The notes: generated by a model from the sequence alone, not told the origin. Shown: positions 1-11,198, counted from the stretch's first letter. The stretch is 64,000 bases of DNA from Numida meleagris (GCF_002078875.1 NC_034409.1:107184935-107248934); one strand, 5' to 3'. Numbers and translations are program-made.

Positions 1-230
1 AATTGCTTTTTGGACAGAAATCAGCTTTATTGCATTTTGTTTCCAGAAGGAGAAAGTCACCTGAGTTTGCAGAACACATATCAGTAGCATGTAAGTAATA
101 AAAAATTAATAAAAATTTAAGGTCTCCATGAGAAAATGAGTATTCCATGAGGCAGCCACAGAGCGAAAGCTGCCTTAATCTCAGCTGCAGGGATCAGGGT
201 GCTGTAAGATTTGGGAACTCCACAATTTCC

Positions 231-251
231 TTTTTTTTTTTTTTTTTTTTT
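231..251. repeat. Poly(T) tract
   Basis: A run of about 21 T on the plus strand, i.e. poly(A) on the minus strand. No recognisable retroposed body lies beside it, so it is a simple homopolymer tract. Confidence 0.9.
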
Positions 252-1610
252 CTAGAGTACTACTGTGAGAAAGAGAAGGTCCTTTTCTGGCACAGAAGGT
301 TTCTCTTGTCAATGGCCACATGGATAAGTTTGCATGCTCAACATATAACCTCTCCAAGAGAAAATTTTCCAGTCAGAAATTTCTGTCTTTTCACAACCAT
401 TACACTTAGCTATTCAAAAGAAGAATTGTATCACCTGCTTTGGCTAGCTGAGCCTATGCATTGGTTTCTTAAGGGGCTTTCTGTAGCTTCTATACAGTTC
501 CCTCTTGACCCAAGTAGTTCACTACATGACATAGATATATCAAGAAGGGAAGAGGGGAAGATAGAAGGCAGTGTCTAATCCAAGCATGGCTTGAAGCAGG
601 TTTTTAGAAGCCAGCATGAAAGCAAGAGCGCCTGCAAATACAATGAGACAAATTCAGGGCAGTTCTTCAAAATGATGATAAGCACTGGGGTGAAGGCAGA
701 GTGATGGAATGGGTGCACAGAAGAAGGAGCTACCCACGTAAGCAATAGAAGAAAAACAGATATACCAAGTGAATTTAGTCATTCTTTTGCAACTGACAAA
801 CATGCAAATTCAAAGAAGTGGAGAAAAGGGAAGGATTGAAAAAAGCAACCATCAGGGAGTACAAGCAAATAGGAGAGGGAGAATTTTCAATGAGCCCATC
901 AAGCCCAGTGAGTATCAAATGGTGGGAGGACAAGAAGCAGCACCTATATTTAAGAAGGGGGAAAGCAAGTCGCAAAACCAGACTTGGTACTTTGGGCTCA
1001 CTAACACACAGGTCTTTGCAAAGAGCTTAGAAGACAGTATAGCTGAAGACATGGAGACAAACAAAGACAGGAACGTGCAGGAGGTCTGACAGTTTGCCCT
1101 ACAGTGACTGTGTCCACAGGAGAGAGGCAGAGATGCAGCATGCGGTACCACTGGGGACACTGGGTTACCTGACACCTGAACCGGGCTGATGGATGTGGCA
1201 AAAGCCTAAAAGGAGGACCATGTGCATCTGCAGCAGGCTGTCTGACAGGGCCCAAACCAGTAATCATCACCACTGAAGCAAACAACTTCCAGCACAGATA
1301 CCTCCCTTTGACAAGATACTCAGTTCCAAAGTAGGTTAGACCCACTATGTTGTCTTGCCTATTTTAATTGGGACACCTATTTCCGAAATTCATCAGTAGA
1401 AGGTCTGAAAGAAAGTGAGGACAGAGAGCTGAAAACCTTGAAGACTAGAAAAGAAACACAACTCAAAATACAAAGCATACATGCAAGAATTAAAGAAAAA
1501 TCCCCTCTATTGAAGCAGTATTTCTCTAAGAAAAAGCCATGACCTGCATGCATGAAGTCAACAACAGCATGAAGCAGCTAAGGGAGAGGCAGGTCAGAAT
1601 AACAGTCTTG

Positions 1611-1710
1611 TAGGGGTTGGAAGAGACCTCTGGAGATCAGCTAGATCAGCCCCTTGCTAAAGCAGGTTCCCTACAGCAGGTTGCGCAGGAAAGTGCCCTG
1701 AAAGGCATTA
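1611..1710 (-). mobile_element. CR1 LINE fragment (3' end, antisense)
   Basis: The plus strand reads GGTTGGAAGAGACCTCTGG followed by a diverged TAGATCAGCCCCTTGCTAAAG block and an AGCAGGTTGCGCAGGA block, the reverse complement of a CR1 3' region. It is a short, 5'-truncated copy inside C2CD2 intron 2. The boundaries are approximate. Confidence 0.6.
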
Positions 1711-3385
1711 AGAGAGCACTGTCAAGAAGCACAGCGAGGCAGTCATCTCAACACAATGTGAGACTTCACTGTAGCATTGTTGCCACTTTAGCCACCACTT
1801 TCAAGATGAATGAATCCAACTGGAGCAGCTGCAGAGAGGGACACACAGGAGGAACCGGCAAGTCAGCATTGAGAAAGGAGACCTGAAGAACAACTTCTTT
1901 AGTTGAGCCAAACAAAGGCTGGAAGGAAATGTAACTCCCTTGTGATATACCCACGGACAGCAAGTGCCGGGGGAAAAAGTGAATACATTCAAGATAAAGA
2001 ATCATGCTAGTACAGGAAGAAAAAAATATAAATAAATGAAAAGGCTGCGTGGGCCATGATTCCACTTGGGCTTGTGGAAAAAAAAATAACACAATCATTA
2101 AAGCAGCAAATCCCTGGGATAGCTTTCCAAGCAAAAGTGGTTAAGGGACAATACAGACTGCACGTGATGGTCAGGGCAGTGCAGTCCACCAGAAACAACC
2201 AGAGATAAACACACGTACATAACTGGGGATGAATCCTAGTTAATGCTGTAGTGTTCATGATGAGAAAGTAGACTTTCCCCAGAGAGGAAAGCAGCCACTG
2301 CACCACAAGGCCCTCGTGGGCTTTGAAATGAGGGGAGCTGGGAAGCTCTGCACCCAAGGGCGATGCTGGATGGGAACAAAGCAGCAAAGCCACACAGCTG
2401 AACGAGGCCTTTTGGGGCACACTGCACAGCCTGTCTGAAAATGAGACCTCACATTAGGCCACAAAGCAGCCCTCCTTCTGCTCCACCATTTGCCCCTGTG
2501 GGATTCACAATAGAAAAACTGACACAAAGCTTCACTATCTGCTCTTGCCTGTTGTGCTGCAAGACAGCCACTCCTTGTGCAGCAGCTTTTTACTACTGCT
2601 TATCAAAGGAAAAGCAAACTGTGGGCACTCGGAGGGCTTCTTCCCCTCTTTGTTTAAGTACGAAGCAAGAGGAAGGGGGAGACTTCTGCTGCAGTTTAAC
2701 AGTCGGGAAACAGACAAGATTGCTCTGTCCAAACTCCTCCGTGCCAAGCTCCCAACAAGAGAATTGTATCCTCTGTTGCCTTTTATTGCTGCTGGGAAGT
2801 TCAAAGCTTCTGGAAATAGATTCTGGTAACGGAAAGGTTGGCAGAAATAGCTGAGAATATTGCAAATGTTTACTTTATGGAAACAGAACAGCCAGCCCCG
2901 CACAATGAAAACAGCCCACTCCATTCCACATATTTAAGCTCTGGCCCAAACCTGGAATGAAGACTACAAGAGAGCAGAGGCTCTGCCCAGGGGCAGTGCG
3001 GTGCCACTCTCCTGACAGAGCAGCTCTGATTCGATGGCAGTGCCACCTGCCAAGCTCACACCCAGCAGCTCCCTTACCATGTCTGCACTGGCGTGCTGTG
3101 GAATGCATACCAGTTTTACAGCCTCCAGCTCCTCCAGCACAAGTGCAGCTGTACACACCTAAAGGGCACATGTGTCAGAGCGTGTCCTGGTCATAAACAA
3201 GGCTGTCAGTGGCAATGAAGAACTACAGCAGGCTGGCAATCTCCTGTCAGTTTGGTGTGGGTGTGTGCCAGGCATGAGGCCACTCCCAGCACCATGCAGT
3301 GTGCTCAGGAGCACAACACCGCGCTCCACAGAGGACAAGTACACAGGGCTCCATCAGCGTACAGCTACATTAAAGTGTTACACTT

Positions 3386-3470
3386 CATGGAATCATTAAG
3401 GTTGGACAAGACCACTAAGATCATCTAGTCCAATCACCAACCTATCATCACCATGACCACTAACCATTTA
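3386..3470 (-). mobile_element. CR1 LINE fragment (3' end, antisense)
   Basis: ATGGAATCATTAAGGTTGGA then AAGATCATCTAGTCCAA and ACCACTAACCATTTA are the reverse complement of a CR1 3' terminus. It is a short truncated copy in C2CD2 intron 2. Confidence 0.75.
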
Positions 3471-3783
3471 CTGCTGTTTTCATCCCTTACCTTCAGTCCT
3501 CTGCTTCCTTTGATGACCACAACCTCGCCAGTTTAAAATCTCGAAAAAACGTATTTGAAGCAAAGTGCAACAGATCTACCCCAGCTGCCGAGCAAGGTAC
3601 CTGTACACTCTTGCCATCCAGATCACAAGCAAAGAAGCAAGCCAGACCAGTTAAAGGACAACAGCCCTGTGTCAGATGACGGCCCAGGCATGTGCAGAGC
3701 TCTGAGGGATGCTACAATGTTGGTAAGCAAGCAGCATGCAGTCACCAGCTATGCCCAGAGCCAGCTGCACCGAAATAGGACGA

Positions 3784-3895
3784 CAGAATCACAGAATGAG
3801 CTACCAACATAGGATCATAGAATCACAGAATGGTTTGGGTTGGAAGGGACCTTAAAGATGATCCAGTTCCAACCCCCTGCCGTGGGCAGGGTTAA
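3784..3895 (-). mobile_element. CR1 LINE fragment (3' end, antisense)
   Basis: The tail motif AGAATCACAGAATG occurs twice (about 3785 and 3818). It is followed by GTTTGGGTTGGAAGGGACC and CCAACCCCCTGCCGTGGGC, the usual reverse-complement CR1 3' end. The doubled tail suggests a CR1 tail repeat expansion or two nested copies. Confidence 0.85.
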
Positions 3896-5514
3896 CATGC
3901 ATGAGAAGACTGAGTCCAGACAAGCTGCTAAGGGAGATACCAGTTTCATTTGCTTTTTTGGGTAATACTTGCAGAGATTAAGGGTTTGAAGAGCAGGAAA
4001 AAAGAAAAACATGAAACACTTAGGATGCTCAGCATTACCCGAGGAGTATGTAAGAGAGACAGTGAGCCTATGAGAGAAATCCTGGGGCTTTTGGAGGTGG
4101 GTGCGTATCAGAGTGCCACTCTGAGGTTATTAGATACTGAAATAGAAATAAATTATTCAGCTGTACCTTAACTGAAGGAATAGGAATCATTCAGAGAATT
4201 TTTTCCAGCAGCTGTGCACAAGATTATGGAAACAGGTTTGGGGGGAATTCAGAACCACCCAATTACGTAATCAAAACTCTCTTAATCCAATACGTTTTTA
4301 AATGTGCTTATATTGCTTTAAGCTGCTGCGAAACCACATTAGATTGCTGGCTGCAATACTAACAGCTTGATTAACATACTGAAATGGCTCAATCCAAGGT
4401 CAAACAAGGCAGGAGGGAGGGTGCCAGGCCACAAAGCCCCTGGTAGAGGAGAGCTAGAGCCTGGACACACCACAGCCGGTGCTGCCCAGCTCCTGCTGCC
4501 CATGCTACCACAGCTTCACCACAGCAGCACCAGGCCCAACAGGCAGAAGAGAGCTGCTGGGGCGGGGAACACTGGCATGAAAGGGAAAATCTGAAGGGAA
4601 AAAAAAAAAAAGCAACAAAAAAAGCCCCACACAGAACTAGGGCTGGAGAACAAGTGCACAAAGAGCTTTACACGTTGGCAATCCCCAGCTGCCACCAGTA
4701 AGGGTGTGACTGTAAGTTGGGTATCAGACAGATAAGCATGCATAATTTTCAAAGGAATCATTGCAGAGCTGCTTAACATCTAAATTAGACGAGCAAACCA
4801 AAGTAAAGAAGCAGAACTAGAAGAAAAATAATGGGTTCAATTGATTCAGGGGCCCGAAGCCGAGCTAACAGTCACTGGCTAATAGTTACTGTAACCAAGA
4901 TGGAAATACAGGAGCTATCAGGGCCAACAAGCACACATACACTTCTTTCCTCTTAGTGCATTTGTACACTGATACAAGAGCTACATTCCACCTTACTCTA
5001 ATATTGCCCACACTCGGTGTGGGAAAACCCACTTCCCAATACGCGCTGTGGGGGTGGAAGAGGAAGGAGGAGACAAGTCCTCATCAGGAGTTACCTGGAG
5101 GACTTAGCACCTGCCCCACTGACCCTGTCTGGCTGGGAGCCACGAAACAGGCCTGTTTCAGCTACAGCACAGCAGGATGCAGGTAGGTCTTTCTGCCTCA
5201 GGGCATTTCTTCCCACATGAATCCCCAACCAACTACAACAACAGGACTGGGAACCGCAATGGCAGTAGGAGGACGTGGAGGCGTTTCTATCAGCTTGGCA
5301 CAGCCCTGGCTGTTGTTCATTTGGCGGAAGCCCTGCAGCGCTTTGCTCACAGCTTGCACAAGAAGTGAACCAATGCAAAGAGGTCCCTTGGAGGCAGTTT
5401 GTAACCAACCTTCACCAACCTGGGTACTGAAGAGTAAAACTCCCACTGACACTCATACAAAAAGTGGCATTTCCTACTAAAAGTACCCTGAAGCACAATA
5501 AAGATGAAGTTTAC

Positions 5515-5613
5515 CTTCTCTTGAACAGACTTCACCACACTAACAACTTGTTTAACTGTGAGCTCAAGTGGTTCTTCTGGGTCATCTTCCTCAAAGGTCA
5601 GCAGCTGTGAGTC
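5515..5613 (-). CDS. C2CD2: C2CD2 coding exon 2 (C2 domain-containing protein 2)
   Basis: This is the second coding exon of C2CD2, 99 bp or 33 codons, read on the minus strand in phase 0 at both ends. It is bounded by a pyrimidine-rich acceptor (CTCTTTTCCTCCCTAG) and a GTAAAC donor at 5514. The peptide begins DSQLLTFEEDD, passes through LELTVKQVVSVVKS and ends VQEK. This is the acidic-then-amphipathic segment that opens the synaptotagmin-like mitochondrial-lipid-binding (SMP) region in the C2CD2/TMEM24 family. It directly continues exon 1 across a 1.36-kb intron, giving residues 98-130 if the start at 7265 is right. The family acts as ER-anchored lipid-transfer proteins at ER-plasma membrane contacts; that role is inferred here. 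The following exon was not found and should lie left of the window or in the leftmost 5 kb. Confidence 0.88.
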
Positions 5614-6974
5614 CTAGGGAGGAAAAGAGGAGCACTGTGAAGTGGTGAACCTACCCCTTGGAGACAAGGGATGAAAACACAAGGGAGAGCCTGAAAATCT
5701 GCACTTAGGGCACACATCTAGGCCCAATTGCACCTCAACCTCCACAGAACACATAGGATTGTATGAGTTGGAAAGGCTGCATAAAGGCCATCTAGTCCAA
5801 CTGCCCTTTCAACGAACAGAGACACCTACAGCAGATCAGGTTGCTCAGAGCCCCTCCATCCTGACCTTGAGTGTCTCCAAGGATGGTGCGTCCACTGCCT
5901 CTCTGGGCTACCTTTGCCAGTGCTTCACCACCCTGACTGTAAAAAGCTTCTTCCTTATGGTCAATCTAAATCTCCCGTCTTTTAGTTTGAAACCATTTCC
6001 CCTTGTCCTGTCACAGCAGACCCTGCTGAAGGGTCTGTGCTCTTCTTTCATACAGCCCCCCCCCCTTCAGATACTGAAAGGCTGCTCTCAGGTCTCTAGG
6101 ATGAACAGCCCTACATCTCTCAGCCTGACCTCTCACGGAAGCGTTCCATCCCTTGAATCATTTTTGTGGCCCTCCTCTGGACTCACTCCAACAGGTCCAC
6201 ATCTCTCCTGTACCGAGGACTCCCCATCTGGTCGCAGTACTCCAGGTGAGGCCTCACCAGCGCAGAGCAGAGGGGCAGGATCACCTCCCTCGCCCTGCTG
6301 GCCACGCTTCTTTGGATGCAGCCCCAGACACGGCTAGCCTTCTGGGCTGTGAGGGCACAAAGCGCACTAGCCACACGGCTACGCTAGGCCATACCAAAAC
6401 CATCAAATCCCCAACACTCAGCTCGAGGAGGTGGGGAACGAGCCCCTCCCTGGCCCTCGCTGTGAGGAGACACGGGCAGTGCTGACAGCTGCTCGGAGCA
6501 GTTTGGGCGGTGAGGTGACGCTGCCAGAGCCATCAGTGGCCGCACGCCGCAGGCGGTGCACGCACACCGGGCGCTGCCTTTCGGGCTCGGTGCGGGCCGG
6601 GACCTCACTCTGCCTCGAGAGGAGCGCGGTGCCACGCTGTGAGCTCACGGCGAGGAGCGGCTCCGGCGGGGCGTGTGCCGGGCCAGCGCTGTGGCTGAGA
6701 CACGGGCCGCCCTTACTGCAACCAGCGGTGGCTGCGGGCCGGGTTGCGCCGCTCTCCTTATCTCTCACACACACGCTGCCCGGCTTTTCCTCCTGCCCCA
6801 GCCTTCCCTCCGGGGCCACCGGCTCTATCAGACCTAGAGAGGCACGCGCAGCGCTCCCTACGGCCCCGCACACACAGACACCCCGAGGGGCAGCAGCACG
6901 CCGCCCACGGCCCGCTCCCACACCCCCCCTAGACCCCCCTCCCCTTCCCGCCTCACCTGAGGCCCCGTACTCAC
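5614..6974 (-). other. C2CD2: C2CD2 intron 1
   Basis: A 1361-bp phase-0 intron with a GTGAGTAC donor (6974 downward) and a CCCTAG acceptor (5614). It contains one 0.6-kb CR1 copy; its upstream half lies in the CpG island. Confidence 0.85.
5752..6352 (-). mobile_element. CR1 LINE fragment in C2CD2 intron 1
   Basis: The plus strand carries the reverse complement of about 0.6 kb of CR1 3' sequence: a degenerate tail (GATTGTATGAGTTGGAAAGG), then CATCTAGTCCAACTGCC, the ACCATTTCCCCTTGTCCTGTC block, a C-run at about 6057-6064, and the segment for the end of ORF2 (minus-strand peptide with [20 protein letters not shown] and [10 protein letters not shown]). CR1 sense is minus, the same strand as C2CD2. 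The reading frame is broken, so the copy is inactive. Confidence 0.93.
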
Positions 6975-7265
6975 CGCCCGCGCCGCCGCCTCGCCGCGCA
7001 GCGCCTCCACCCAGGCCCGCCGCCACTGCCGCCGCCAGCTGCCCAGCGACAGCGCCCAGGCCAGCGCCGAGCCGCCTTCCTCCAGCAGCTCGTCCCGCGG
7101 CGCCGCCGGGGGCTGCTGGGGGGACCGCCGCCTCCTCCTCCTCCGCCGCAGGGCCAGCAGCGCGTACTGCACCAGGTAAACGGCCAGCGTGGCCAGCGCG
7201 GCCACGAAGAGGGCGACCAGCGCGTACCACCGCAGCTCGGCCAGCCCGCCCGCCGGCCCGGCCAT
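6975..7265 (-). CDS. C2CD2: C2CD2 coding exon 1 (membrane anchor)
   Basis: First coding exon, 291 bp or 97 codons, minus strand. It starts at ATG 7265 in a good context (G at -3 and +4) and ends at a consensus GTGAGTAC donor. The peptide starts MAGPAGGLAELRWYALVALF. Residues 13-39 form one hydrophobic transmembrane segment, residues 40-47 are eight consecutive arginines, and a proline-rich linker follows. The next segment, SALAWALSLGSWRRQWRRAW, resembles the conserved 'LTLGSWRSQWQAAW' region of mammalian C2CD2. The exon ends at RGEAAARA and joins exon 2 in phase 0. Family knowledge places this helix in the ER membrane with the lipid-binding and C2 domains cytosolic. An out-of-frame ATG with strong context lies 10 nt upstream (see findings). 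Identity is supported by the helix, the GSW motif, exon 2 and the synteny with ZBTB21. Confidence 0.9.
7128..7151. repeat. CGG/AGG-type triplet run encoding poly-Arg in C2CD2
   Basis: On the plus strand this is CCG and CCT triplets in a row, which on the minus strand encode the eight arginines following the C2CD2 transmembrane helix. It is an imperfect trinucleotide repeat and might vary in length. Confidence 0.7.
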
Positions 7266-7621
7266 GGCTGACCATAATGGGAGCCCCCCGCCCCGGCAGC
7301 CGCAGCCCGCGCAGGGCCCAGCCGGCAGCCGCGTCCGGCGGGCAGCACGGGGACGCGCCCCAGCGCCGCGCCGCCCCCGCCGCGCTCAGCCCCCGCCCAC
7401 GCCGCCGCCGGGCGGACAGGGGAGGCCGGGGCCCGGCCCGGGGCTGGCCGTGCGCCGCCGGGAACGGCTTCACTTGTCCGGTGCCTACCCGCGGATATCG
7501 GGGTGCAGAAGTGGAGCGGGCGCGCAGACCTGACGGCAAAGTGCTTGTTTGCTCGGCGGTTTCAAGCAGATTCACAGCTGGAAGCAAAGGTCTGAGGAAA
7601 ACGGGAGTACAGTACAGAGGC

Positions 7622-7835
7622 GCCGCGTGGCTGAGGCTGGAAAGGCCCTCCGGGTCCACCTGGGCCAACCCCAGCTCCGGTAGGGACACCCAGAGCAGGG
7701 TGCCCAGCCCACGTCCCGTTGGGTTTTGAAGGGATCTGTGTAGGAAATCCCGCAGCCTCTGGGCAGCCTGTGCCAGGGCTCCGTCACCCACACAGCACGA
7801 CAGTGCTCACGGGGACCCCCTGTGCTTCAGTTCTG
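7622..7835 (-). mobile_element. CR1 LINE fragment upstream of C2CD2
   Basis: The plus strand reads GCTGGAAAGGCCCTCCGGG, then CCAACCCCAGCTCCGGTAGG, AGAGCAGGGTGCCCAGCCC and GGGCAGCCTGTGCCAGGGC. This is the reverse complement of an older CR1 subfamily 3' end. It marks the outer edge of the C2CD2 CpG island. Confidence 0.8.
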
Positions 7836-8239
7836 AAAAGACCCTGGCTCCATTTTCTCTTCTAATGTAGGAGATTCTCCAGACCCTATCTCGTTACTAG
7901 AAATAAAACATTTTTACTTTGAAACTATAGCAAAGCTATGCAGTAGCTAATATTTAATTACTTTCCTTTTCCGTGTACTGGTGAACTTGGAATAGCCCTC
8001 TCTGAGCATCCAGAATCATACCCATCAAAGTATAGCTTTGGGAATGCGATTAGTGAAGTAATTAGTTGTACTTTGAAGCTGGGAACTGTGATTCTGACTT
8101 GTGATTCTGTCTATTAATCAAGCCTTGCATTTCCCAAATCCCAGCTTTCCTTTTAATTAGCAAGTACATATCTTTGTTAGTGATGATGTCAAAACAAGCT
8201 TGAAATAATGCGAAGCAAGTGAGAATGATACAGAGTTGA

Positions 8240-8452
8240 TCATAGAATCACAGAATATTCTGAGCTGGAAGGAACCCTCAAGGATCATTGAATCCAGCTC
8301 CTGGTTCCACGAAGCACCACCCAAAACTCAAACTCTGTGTCTGAGAGCATTGTCCATGTCCAGGCACCCCTTGAACTCCAACACTTGGAGCCATGCCCAC
8401 TGCCCTCTGTTGAAGAACCTTTCCCCGATCTTACAAGGATTCTGGAACAAGA
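8240..8452 (-). mobile_element. CR1 LINE fragment (antisense)
   Basis: CATAGAATCACAGAATATTC followed by GAGCTGGAAGGAACCC, CAAGGATCATTGAATCCAGC and a TGTCCAGGCACCCCTTGAAC segment is the reverse complement of a CR1 3' end (the subfamily whose 3' end reads 'GGAGTTGGACTC..GATCCTTG'). Confidence 0.88.
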
Positions 8453-8939
8453 GAGTTATAAATGCATCATTCATCACAGTTCCCTCACACGTCCAATTTT
8501 GGTCCTTTGAGGTATGAATTCACTCACTTTGTTAGGAACGTGAGAAGAAAACTGCCTACGCTAGAATAGTTTTCTGGTAGAGTTACCCTAGGCAGATGAG
8601 CAACAATAAAATATCTCACCTGCTGGATTCATCATACATCTGGCTTTCCAGAGATGCTATTTTCAACCCACAGGCAGAATGAGGGCAGTATATTAGGACC
8701 TTGACTATTTGTCTGAAATTTCCAGGTCTGTTGCAGGTGAATGGAACAGTGGTTAGGGCCTGGCATGGGGAAAGGTGGGAATGGTACATGCCGGGGTCCT
8801 GCCCTGCCTTAGTCTGGGACATGGCAGAGTGTGCACTCAGATGGAGGACCTGGACTGTGACCCTGAGTCCTGTGGCGCAGATGTAAGCAAAGGGCAGATG
8901 AGATCATTGGGGTTTTTTTTGTCAATCTCTTTTTTAAAT

Positions 8940-9062
8940 CTGTAAGTAGAACAAGGAAAACAACAAATAAAACCCAACCCACAAACGAAACCAAACAACA
9001 AAAACGAAACACACACACAAAAAAAGCACAACCGAAAAAAATCAAAAAACCCCACCAAAACA
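8940..9062. repeat. A/C-rich low-complexity tract
   Basis: About 120 bp composed almost only of A and C (AAACAACAAA, ACACACACAC, CCCACCAAAA patterns). The opposite-strand open frames here are low-complexity artefacts. Confidence 0.8.
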
Positions 9063-10412
9063 GTAGGCTCAATTACTGCATCTAAATGATCACTTATACA
9101 ACTGCCACGCACAGGGATAAAAACAATTCAAACTTCCCACTAATTCTCTGTATCTGAGTTCTAGAGTATTTTTACAAAGATGTAAGAAAAAAAAGATTGA
9201 TATGAGGCTCCTCTTGCAGTCTAACATGAAGAGTGAAGCAAGGGTTTTGTCAGGACAGTACAGGTGTAGGAAAAGCTTATTTGGCAAAGCTGCACTTTGC
9301 CCAGCAAGGATTTTTTCTTTTTGGCATCCCAGGACCTGGTGGGGTACCACTCTCACTGTTACGTGACTATAACCATGTCTTCCTTGGGAGATTTGCTAGC
9401 CCAGCAGTCAGCCTGAGAAGGGACCACTTCATGCTTTCCACTGACAGCTCCACTGGGAGAGGTAGACCTGCCCATTTTCATGTATGAAATGTGACCTCTT
9501 GGCAGGCTGCTTTTTTATAAGGGAAACCATCACCCCTTTCACATGTAGCATTTCAGCCTCTCTTCTGCATTCCTACTAGCTGTGCCAGACACAGCTGGGG
9601 CAGAGACAGCTCTCTGAGAACGAGTGGTGGGTGTGCAAAGGGCTGGGACAAGAATGGGGTGGGATGCCCAGGGAAGCCTTGCTGGAAGATGGTCAGCAGT
9701 CTGCAGCCAAAGGAGGTGCACTAAACAATAATAGCTAGGGGTTAGCATGGGGGCATGGCTAGCAAGCATGGGGCTAGCTCTTAGCTGTGAACAGCTCCTC
9801 ACACCTATTGACCTGCGCGTGAACATCCTCTTCTTAATAAAGGAGTCATGCTCCATAAGGAAGGGCTATGAGATGGTGACATCATTAGAACTTCAGTTTG
9901 ACTGAATAATTATTCTTATTTTTGGTTCTTTTGTGAGATCAGAGGATATCTGATCTATCTGATATCTATTGATGCTTTCCAATCTCTGCTGACAAAAATG
10001 CAATATTTCCACAGTGACCTCAGTAGAAAGACTTCATGTAGGTCATTTAGTCCTTTGTTGCCCAAATGCCTACATCTCCTAAGTGCTTAAGAAGGCATGC
10101 AGCCAGGAGCTGAGTTTTTCATTTAATCAGGAAATTGCTTTTATGGATTTGTTATTACATATGTTATTAATATATAGGTATAGTCCCCAAAATAAAAATC
10201 TTGAAAAAAACAGCAACGTCCCATTAAGTGTAACTGTTAGCAAATTGGCTAGGTTTCAGAACAAATTGGTCACAATGTTTTATTTTGACCAAATATAATT
10301 CCTTTCAATATACGTATTCAGATATAAAGCAAAACTATAAAGCCAAAGATGGAACCAACTTGGTACACTTTGGATACTTGTTCTTTCTTTGGAAACCATT
10401 TGCACTCAACGA

Positions 10413-10678
10413 ACGGTGATAGGACAAGGGGAAATGGTTTCAAACTGAAAGAGAGGATATTTAGGTTGGATATAAGGAAAAAGGTCTTTTACTATCAGGG
10501 TGGTGAGGCACTGGCACAGGTTGCCCAGAGAGGTGGTGGATGCCCCATCCCTGGAGACACTCAAGGTCAGGCCGGAGGAGCTCTGAGCAACCTGATGGAG
10601 CTGTAGGTGTCCCTGCTCATTGCAGGGCAGTTGGACCAGATAGCTTTTAATTGTTCCAGCTCATACAATTAATTCTAT
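10413..10678 (+). mobile_element. CR1 LINE 3' fragment (sense +)
   Basis: It opens with GGTGATAGGACAAGGGGAAA and continues with TGGTGAGGCACTGGCACAGG, GCCCCATCCCTGGAGACACTC and CAGTTGGACCAGATAGC, ending in a degenerate tail (CTCATACAATTAATTCTATG). This is a 5'-truncated CR1 3' UTR copy. Confidence 0.92.
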
Positions 10679-11045
10679 GTGCCCTGTGGAGGTTGAGGTG
10701 TGGCTGGGCCTAGATGTCTGGAAAAAAAAAAGACCCAGACAGAAATAATGGCACTGTCCTGCCATCACTTGTAGAAGTCTCTTATAGTTTTATCTTATAA
10801 CTGCTTTCCTTTGTGGGGATGCATCTTCCCATTGTCCAGTATCTGGGTAAATAGCCTGTACCATAGTGATCACCACTTTGTGAAAGGAGCAAAGGCAAAT
10901 GACAGACGTTGTGCCTCAAACTGCCAATCCTTTCCCCTACTACTTGTATGTGAAGATTCAGAAAAAGAAGAAAAAAGTATTTCTGAGAGTATTGTTTTCC
11001 TATTATGCTGACCCTTCAAAAAGATGTTTACTACAAGAGAGCAGT

Positions 11046-11095
11046 AAAGTTGGACGAGATGATCTTAGTGGTCTTTCCAACCTTAATGATTCTAC
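11046..11095 (+). mobile_element. CR1 3'-terminal fragment
   Basis: AGTTGGACGAGATGATCTTA then GTGGTCTTTCCAACCTTAAT and GATTCTACGG is the last 50 bp of a CR1 element in sense orientation. Confidence 0.75.
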
Positions 11096-11183
11096 GGAAG
11101 CACCGTAAGCTTTTAGAAACTAAAACATGACATCAGTTTCTTATTTTCTTCATTTTCGTCTGCTGGAGCCAGTTACATTCTAT

Positions 11184-11198
11184 CCACCAGAGGGCGCC
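11184..11198 (+). promoter_or_regulatory. CTCF-like binding motif
   Basis: CCACCAGAGGGCGCC fits the CTCF core consensus (CCASYAGRKGGCRS) at every informative position. It stands in unique sequence between C2CD2 and ZBTB21, flanked by two small CR1 tails. Occupancy is inferred from motif only. Confidence 0.6.

Larger units (their letters stand above)
1..5514 (-). other. C2CD2: C2CD2 intron 2 (partial, 3' part beyond window)
   Basis: This stretch lies downstream, on the minus strand, of the C2CD2 exon ending at 5515 and reads as intron. I looked on the minus strand for the next exon, which should continue the lipid-binding domain, and did not find it. Apart from three short CR1 fragments (entries below) and a poly(T) run at 231-251, I see only non-coding sequence. 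Open frames here are short and show no family signature. A small exon missed by eye cannot be excluded. Confidence 0.6.
6430..7560 (-). promoter_or_regulatory. C2CD2: CpG island / C2CD2 promoter region
   Basis: This is a block of very high G+C with frequent CpG that surrounds C2CD2 exon 1 and contrasts with the AT-rich flanks. No TATA box is apparent upstream (at higher coordinates) of the 7265 start codon, so dispersed initiation typical of CpG-island promoters is expected. The transcription start cannot be fixed from sequence alone. Long open frames on both strands here are a by-product of GC richness. Confidence 0.75.

Noticed and set aside
1766..2134. Minus-strand 122-codon frame in C2CD2 intron 2, considered as C2CD2 exon 3
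   Set aside because: It lacks the expected SMP-domain pattern and splice sites at suitable positions.
6418..7791. Long open frames on both strands (457 codons minus, 432 codons plus) over the C2CD2 CpG island
   Set aside because: GC-rich DNA has few stop codons. The peptides are low-complexity Pro/Arg/Ala, run across the exon-intron junction, and include antisense CR1. Only the 97-codon frame starting at 7265 shows homology.
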